Positions 7,587 to 11,537 of a stretch of 11,537 nucleotides of DNA are shown in pieces. Position numbers and translations under genes: made by a program. Within the stretch, counting starts at the first letter, position 1, and each line of letters begins with the position of its first letter. The notes under the pieces are model-generated. The model saw only the letters and a program-made list of their open reading frames with translations. It was not told where the DNA came from and did no database searches. The stretch spans positions 1-11,537 of the forward strand of contig CALNAL010000115.1 in assembly GCA_937874445.1 (NCBI GenBank). Direction: 5' to 3'. This DNA is from an uncultured Acetobacteraceae bacterium (GTDB lineage: Bacteria; Pseudomonadota; Alphaproteobacteria; Acetobacterales; Acetobacteraceae).

Positions 7587-8656
7587 GCGGCTCCACCGCG
7601 ATCCGCGTCGAGGAGGATTTCTCCGCCCAGGGCGGGTATGCGCTGGTCCGCATTCCCGGGGCCGCCGCGGCGGTGACAGCGCCGGCCTTCCAGCTGCTGC
7701 GGCTGGGCTGGGCCGACCCCTCGCTGGGCGAAAACGGCTGGCAGGGCGGGGATGCCTTGCTGCAGCCGGAATCCGCCCGGGCGGACGGGGGCGACCTGGT
7801 CCTGAGGATCGGCCCCAACCTGTGCGACCACCTCCCCGCGGCGACGTATCAGTTCCGTCTGCCGGCGGCCGGGATCGATACGGCGGTGGTCTGGCCGGAC
7901 ATCTCGCCCGTCTATGGCGGAAGCTCCGGCATGTTCCCGGGGCAGGGCATCCCGGACCCGGACCCGGACAAGGACCGGCAGACCGGCGGGGGCACCGGGG
8001 AAAAAGCCCAGAAAATCCCGGAAGGCTCCCAGGGAGGCCCCCTGAAAGACCATTCGAAAGACCACCTCCTGGACCAGGGCCACCTCCAGGGCCAGGTCCG
8101 GAGAGACGGCCCGGAGACGCCGAAGCCCCACGGCCACACCTGGCTGATCTGGCTGGTGGCGGCGCTGGTGCTTCTGCTGGCGGCCGCGGGAGGAGCCGGA
8201 TGGTGGTGGATCTCGCGCGACCGGCCGGCCCCGCCGATCGCCCCGCCGCCCGCGGCCCAATCCCAATCCCAATCCCAGCCCCAGTCTCCAACGGACCTCG
8301 ATTCGCTGTCGGTGCAGGCGCTGATCCAGCGCAACAATCCCGCCGAGATGCAGGCCCAGGCCGAGCGCCGCATGGCCGGCAAGCCGAACGAGGCGATGCT
8401 GCTTCTGGAAGCCGCGGGAGACGACCGCCACTTCGGTCCGTCGCTGGCCAATCTGGCGCGCCTCTACGATCCCGGGAAGCCGCGCCAGGCCGGGATCTCC
8501 GCGGATGCCCGCCAGGCGGCGCGCTATTATCGCGAGGCGCAGGCGGCGGGCCAGCCGGTGGAGGCCGACCGGGCGGCCTTGCGCGGCTTCCTTGAGGGAC
8601 GCGCCCAGGCCGGGGATGTGACGGCCAAACTCGTGCTGCAGGATTTCTGGCAATGA
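7583..8656 (+). CDS. Bitopic membrane protein with Sel1/TPR-like C-terminal domain
   Basis: A 357-residue protein whose ATG overlaps the srfC stop (ATGA). I do not recognise the N-terminal domain (about residues 1-122, probably beta-rich, ending VVWPDISPVYGGSS). A hydrophilic Gly/Asp/Gln/Lys-rich linker follows at 123-185, then one transmembrane helix at 187-210, a Pro/Ala stretch and a QSQSQSQPQS run at 226-235. The C-terminal helical domain (about 238-357) has Sel1/TPR-like features: AMLLLEAAGDDRHFGPSLANLARLYDP and ARYYREAQAAG. With no signal peptide, the N-terminal domain would be cytoplasmic and the Sel1-like part periplasmic if the single helix is a signal anchor; flanking charges do not settle this. 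Sel1 repeats usually bind proteins, so an adaptor between the cytoplasmic Srf proteins and the periplasmic partners is plausible but inferred. Confidence 0.75.
   Translation: MSGSTAIRVEEDFSAQGGYALVRIPGAAAAVTAPAFQLLRLGWADPSLGENGWQGGDALLQPESARADGGDLVLRIGPNLCDHLPAATYQFRLPAAGIDTAVVWPDISPVYGGSSGMFPGQGIPDPDPDKDRQTGGGTGEKAQKIPEGSQGGPLKDHSKDHLLDQGHLQGQVRRDGPETPKPHGHTWLIWLVAALVLLLAAAGGAGWWWISRDRPAPPIAPPPAAQSQSQSQPQSPTDLDSLSVQALIQRNNPAEMQAQAERRMAGKPNEAMLLLEAAGDDRHFGPSLANLARLYDPGKPRQAGISADARQAARYYREAQAAGQPVEADRAALRGFLEGRAQAGDVTAKLVLQDFWQ
8258..8287 (+). repeat. Short CAATCC-type tandem repeat encoding Gln-Ser
   Basis: CAATCC occurs three times in a row (8258-8275), followed by two degenerate units (CAGCCC, CAGTCT), giving QSQSQSQPQS just after the membrane helix. 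The 6-base unit preserves frame, so copy changes would only alter linker length. Confidence 0.7.
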
Positions 8657-10656
8657 CGCAACGGCGGGGAATCGGACGGCGGGAGGTGCTGCTCGGCGCC
8701 GCCCTGGCGGGAGCCCTCGGGGGAAGGGAGGCGGCCTCGGCGGCGCCCCCCGCGTCATCCCCGGCCGTCCCCCCGGTCGTTCCTGCCCGGGGCGACCGGC
8801 ACCCCCTGCTGATTCCCGGCAAGCGGTCGCTGTTCCAGCGCGTCATCGTCCGTCCCGGCACGATGCTGGTGTCGCGTCCGGGGGGCAGCGGGGGCGAGAA
8901 CGTGCCGGGGTTCTCGGTCTTCTACGTTTATGCCCGCGATCCCTCCGGCTGGCTGGAGGTCGGAACCGGCAGCGCCGGCCAGACCAAGGGGTGGATCGCC
9001 GCCGACAAGGCGATCGACTGGCGCCACGCGATGATCGGCGCCTTCACCAACCCCGCCGGGCGCCAGCCGGTGCTGTTCTTCAAGGATGCCGAAGCCGCCA
9101 AGCGGATGATCCTCGCGCCCGACCCGGCCGCCGCCATGACGCGGGCGCGCCAGGATCTGGCGGCGGGACATGCCGGAGCGATCGTGGCGCGCGAGCCCGA
9201 GCAGTTCGTGGACATCAGCCGGTCGTTCTACCTGCTGCCGATCCTCTCGGCGGAACTGATCGAGCGCGAGAGCGGCGCCTCTCCGCGTCTCGTCGAGGTC
9301 ATCTCCGCACCGGACGCCCCGCCGGCGACCCCGGCCCCGGCCGACGCCCTGCGCGACTTCAAGGCCGCGGTGGTGTTCGTCATCGACACCACGCTCAGCA
9401 TGCAGCCCTACATCGATGCGACCCGCGAGGCGGTGCGGAGCTTCGTCGGGCGCATCAGCCATACCGCGCTGAAGGACAAGTTCCGCTTCGGCATCGTCGC
9501 CTACCGCGACAGCCTGGAGGACACCCCCGCGCTGGAATATCCCACGCGCGTCTATGCCCGTCCGGACTTCCGCCAGCCGGCCGATGCGGTTCTGCGCACC
9601 ATCGGCGACATCCAGCAGGCCCGCGTCTCCTCGCAGGGGTTCGACGAGGACCCGATCGGCGGCCTGAACACGGCGATTTCCGACATCGACTGGAACGGCC
9701 TCAGCGGCCGCTACGTGGTGCTGATCACCGATGCCGCCGCCCGCCCGGCCAACCATCCGCACAGCCTGACGCACCTCGGCATCCCGGAGATCCGCCAGGA
9801 GGCGCTGGCCCATCAGATCACGCCGATGGCGATGCATCTGCTCACCCCCGAGGGGGCGCGGGCGCACGACCACGAGCGCGCCCAGGCCCAGTACCAGGCC
9901 CTGACCGAGGCGGGCGCGGCGGGATCGCTGTATTTCCCGGTTCCCGACGGCAGCCCGGCGCAGTTCCATGCGGCCGTGGACGCGGTGGTCACGGGTGTGC
10001 TGCAACAGGTTTCCCAGATCACCCATGTGCCGCTCGCCGAGCTGCAGCAGGCAGCCCCTCCCGCCGCGGACACCCCCCTGGTCAGGCGGATCCGCGAGCA
10101 GATGCAGGTCCTGGCCGAGGCGGCGCGGCTGGCCTATGTCGGCCGGGTCGAGCAGACCCGGGCGCCCGACGTGGCCCGCAGCTGGACCTGCGACCGCGAC
10201 CTCGTCCATGCCGAGGTCGCGGCCCTCAGCGTGCGCGTGCTGCTGACGCGCAACCAGCTGTCCGACCTGGCCGGGGCCTTGAAGATCATCCTCGACAAGG
10301 GCCTGGCCGGACGCACCACGCCGGAGACCTTCTTCGACCAGCTCCGCATCGCCTTTGCCGCGGTGGGCTCGGGAGATGCCCAGCGCCTCGCGCAGATCGC
10401 CCAGGCCAGCAACATCGGCGGTCTGCTCGGCGAGTATCTCGACGGCCTGCCCTACAAGTCCCAGCTTCTCGATATCGGCCAGGAGGACTGGCTGGCGATG
10501 GGCTCGATCGGGCAGCGCAACATTCTCAACGACGTCGAGAGCCGCCTGCGCCTCTACCAGGCCTTCGAGCAGCAGACCGACCTGTGGCGCGACATCACCC
10601 ACGGCGGCCACGCCGGCGAGATGGCCTATCCGGTGCCGATCGAGGCGCTGCCGTGA
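8653..10656 (+). CDS. Exported von Willebrand factor A domain protein, PpkA C-terminal-like
   Basis: A 667-residue protein whose ATG overlaps the previous stop (ATGA), with AGGA at 8640-8643. The N terminus, GRREVLLGAALAGAL followed by ASA at 28-30, looks like a twin-arginine signal peptide, so the mature protein should be periplasmic. Residues 50-145 form an SH3-like region (LFQRVIVRPG, YVYARDPSGWLEVG, TKGWIAADKAIDWR). The vWA domain spans about 236-455: the MIDAS motif is D245-T-T247-L-S249, with Asp360 in VVLITDA. The C-terminal region has VRVLLTRNQLSDLAGALK and LDGLPYKSQL, which resemble the C-terminal, non-kinase part of type VI secretion PpkA kinases as I remember them. No kinase domain is present here. 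The role is probably metal-dependent protein binding in the periplasm. Coupling to the ABC genes suggests a joint job. Confidence 0.85.
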   Translation: MTQRRGIGRREVLLGAALAGALGGREAASAAPPASSPAVPPVVPARGDRHPLLIPGKRSLFQRVIVRPGTMLVSRPGGSGGENVPGFSVFYVYARDPSGWLEVGTGSAGQTKGWIAADKAIDWRHAMIGAFTNPAGRQPVLFFKDAEAAKRMILAPDPAAAMTRARQDLAAGHAGAIVAREPEQFVDISRSFYLLPILSAELIERESGASPRLVEVISAPDAPPATPAPADALRDFKAAVVFVIDTTLSMQPYIDATREAVRSFVGRISHTALKDKFRFGIVAYRDSLEDTPALEYPTRVYARPDFRQPADAVLRTIGDIQQARVSSQGFDEDPIGGLNTAISDIDWNGLSGRYVVLITDAAARPANHPHSLTHLGIPEIRQEALAHQITPMAMHLLTPEGARAHDHERAQAQYQALTEAGAAGSLYFPVPDGSPAQFHAAVDAVVTGVLQQVSQITHVPLAELQQAAPPAADTPLVRRIREQMQVLAEAARLAYVGRVEQTRAPDVARSWTCDRDLVHAEVAALSVRVLLTRNQLSDLAGALKIILDKGLAGRTTPETFFDQLRIAFAAVGSGDAQRLAQIAQASNIGGLLGEYLDGLPYKSQLLDIGQEDWLAMGSIGQRNILNDVESRLRLYQAFEQQTDLWRDITHGGHAGEMAYPVPIEALP

Positions 10657-11477
10657 CGGGTCCCGCGGCGGGGGGGGACGCCGCGGGGGGGGGCCTCCTG
10701 CTGGAGGCATCGGGGATCTCGCACAGCTTCGTCAACGCGGGCGGCCGCTTCACCCTGGTGGTGGAACGCTTCCTGCTCGCCGCGCGGGAGCGTGTGGCGG
10801 TGGTCGGCCCCTCCGGCTGCGGCAAGAGCACGCTGCTCGGCCTGCTGGGCCTGGCGCTGCCGCCCGATCCCCCTTCACACGGGCAGGCGTCACACGGGCA
10901 GTCGTCGCACGGGCAGTCGTCACATGGGCAGGCGGCCCCGCGGGAGCCGGGCCGGCTGTGTCTCGACGGGCAGGACGCGCTGGCCCTGTGGCGCCGGCGG
11001 GCGGGCGACCGGCTGGCCGAGCTGCGCGGCGAGGCGATCGGCTTCGTGCCGCAGACCGGCGGCCTGCTGCCCTTCCTGACTCTGCGCGAGAACATCCTGC
11101 TCTGCCAGCGCATCACCGGTCGCCTCGCGCCGCGGTTCGTGGCCGATCTGGCCGCCTGCCTGGGCATCGCGGCGCAGCTGGAGAGCCTGCCGGCGCAGGT
11201 TGCGGTGGGCCAGCGCCAGCGGGCCGCCGTGGCGCGGGCGCTGGCGCACCGGCCGCGCCTGCTGCTCGCCGATGAGCCCACGGCCTCGGTGCACCCCACC
11301 CAGGCGGACCAGATTCTCGACCTGCTCAGCTACGTGGCCGAGCGTACCGGGGCGGGTCTGGTCATCGCCACCCATGACGCCGCGCGCGCCACGGCGGCGG
11401 GGTTCCGGCTGGCCCCCTGCCGGCCGGATGCCACCGAGCCGCTGACGCGCCTGGCCTATCCCGGGGAGGCGGCGTGA
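10653..11477 (+). CDS. ABC transporter ATP-binding protein (LolD/MacB-type)
   Basis: A 274-residue protein starting at GTG, overlapping the vWA stop as GTGA, with GAGG at 10642-10645. The frame is open much further upstream, but that part lies inside the vWA gene and is not coding. Motifs: Walker A GPSGCGKST (52-60), Q-loop Gln134 in FVPQTGG, Walker B LLLADEP with Glu208, and His241 in IATHD. The signature is VAVGQ (183-187) instead of LSGGQ, and the D-loop is SVHP (212-215) instead of the usual SxLD. A four-copy SHGQ(A/S) insertion at 75-94 replaces the short loop after Walker A. Overall it resembles LolD/MacB-type ATPases that pair with FtsX-like permeases, and the next gene begins directly. 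TagT of the type VI post-translational pathway is the closest contextual analogue (inference). Confidence 0.9.
   Translation: MTGPAAGGDAAGGGLLLEASGISHSFVNAGGRFTLVVERFLLAARERVAVVGPSGCGKSTLLGLLGLALPPDPPSHGQASHGQSSHGQSSHGQAAPREPGRLCLDGQDALALWRRRAGDRLAELRGEAIGFVPQTGGLLPFLTLRENILLCQRITGRLAPRFVADLAACLGIAAQLESLPAQVAVGQRQRAAVARALAHRPRLLLADEPTASVHPTQADQILDLLSYVAERTGAGLVIATHDAARATAAGFRLAPCRPDATEPLTRLAYPGEAA
10670..10693 (+). repeat. Two homopolymeric G tracts (G8 and G9)
   Basis: Runs of eight G (10670-10677) and nine G (10685-10693) lie within the first 14 codons of the ABC ATPase gene. They encode Gly-rich, non-conserved residues before the conserved LLLEASGISHSF. A change of one G in either run would shift the frame of the whole ATPase. 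Confidence 0.8.
10875..10934 (+). repeat. Four 15-bp tandem repeats encoding SHGQ(A/S)
   Basis: Four adjacent 15-base units (10875, 10890, 10905, 10920), near-identical in the pattern TCACACGGGCAGKCG, encode SHGQA, SHGQS, SHGQS, SHGQA. They sit inside the ABC ATPase between the Walker A helix and the following strand RLCLDGQD, a surface loop in this fold. Copy number changes would keep the frame. Confidence 0.9.
11465..11469 (+). promoter_or_regulatory. Ribosome binding site of the permease gene
   Basis: GGAGG lies 7 bases before the ATG at 11477 but only 4 before the in-frame GTG at 11474, so the ATG is the more likely start. Confidence 0.5.
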
Positions 11478-11537
11478 TGGTGCGAACCGTTCTGCGTCTG
11501 GCGTGGGCCGACCTGTGGGCGGAGCGGGTGCTGGCGC
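11477..11537 (+). CDS. Probable ABC transporter permease, N-terminal fragment (3'-partial)
   Basis: An open frame begins at ATG 11477 (or GTG 11474), sharing one base with the ATPase stop (TGATG), and runs out of the window. The visible residues, MVRTVLRLAWADLWAERVLA, have the look of the N-terminal cytoplasmic helix of FtsX/MacB-type permeases (a basic, amphipathic start before the first membrane helix). An ATPase gene coupled this tightly to the next gene usually precedes its membrane partner. Only about 20 residues are visible, so the family assignment rests mainly on position. Confidence 0.55.
   Translation, partial: MVRTVLRLAWADLWAERVLA

Noticed and set aside
6003..8861. A 952-codon open frame on the - strand
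   Set aside because: Its translation is Arg/Pro/Gly low complexity without motifs and it spans parts of three convincing + strand genes; a high-GC shadow.
8991..10652. Extension of the ABC ATPase frame far upstream, giving a fused protein of 828 residues
   Set aside because: The upstream part lies within the vWA gene in another frame and is Arg/Gly/Pro-rich nonsense; the GTG at 10653 coupled to the vWA stop is the sensible start.
8755..10710. A 651-codon open frame on the - strand opposite the vWA gene
   Set aside because: It mirrors the vWA gene, has no recognisable domain and no ribosome site of note; a high-GC shadow.

Overview
The window is a compact, strongly GC-rich stretch (roughly 70% GC by eye) in which every supported gene lies on the + strand. 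The composition, the periplasm-directed proteins, the twin-arginine-like signal and the Srf families point to a Gram-negative proteobacterium. I cannot name a genus from this sequence. No rRNA, tRNA, CRISPR array, transposase or phage gene is visible, and no intergenic stretch exceeds 60 bases.

Layout: (1) 1-762, a membrane-anchored protein, probably cut at its 5' end by the window, with a periplasmic YfaP/DUF2135-like domain. (2) 759-1967, an SrfA-family membrane protein. (3) a 60-base gap holding a possible 17-codon ORF. (4) 2028-4934, SrfB, with actin/Hsp70-type ATPase motifs. (5) 4947-7586, SrfC, with GTPase motifs. (6) 7583-8656, a single-pass membrane protein with an unknown N-terminal domain and a Sel1/TPR-like C-terminal domain. 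(7) 8653-10656, an exported von Willebrand A (vWA) protein resembling the non-kinase half of type VI secretion PpkA proteins. (8) 10653-11477, an ABC transporter ATPase. (9) 11477 to the window end, the start of what is probably its permease. Most junctions are 4-base overlaps (ATGA or GTGA), so the whole set looks like one translationally coupled operon.

Working model (inference): two related membrane proteins (genes 1 and 2) and an exported vWA protein sense or bind something in the periplasm. The bitopic Sel1-like protein and the ABC pair span or act on the inner membrane. The cytoplasmic SrfB and SrfC form an NTPase pair that drives assembly or remodelling. The vWA + ABC ATPase + permease end resembles the PpkA/TagT/TagS signalling part of type VI secretion regulation. 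Its fusion to an srfABC core is the most interesting feature of the window. No direct functional evidence is visible, and the older 'virulence factor' label of the Srf families comes from Salmonella SsrB-regulated genes.
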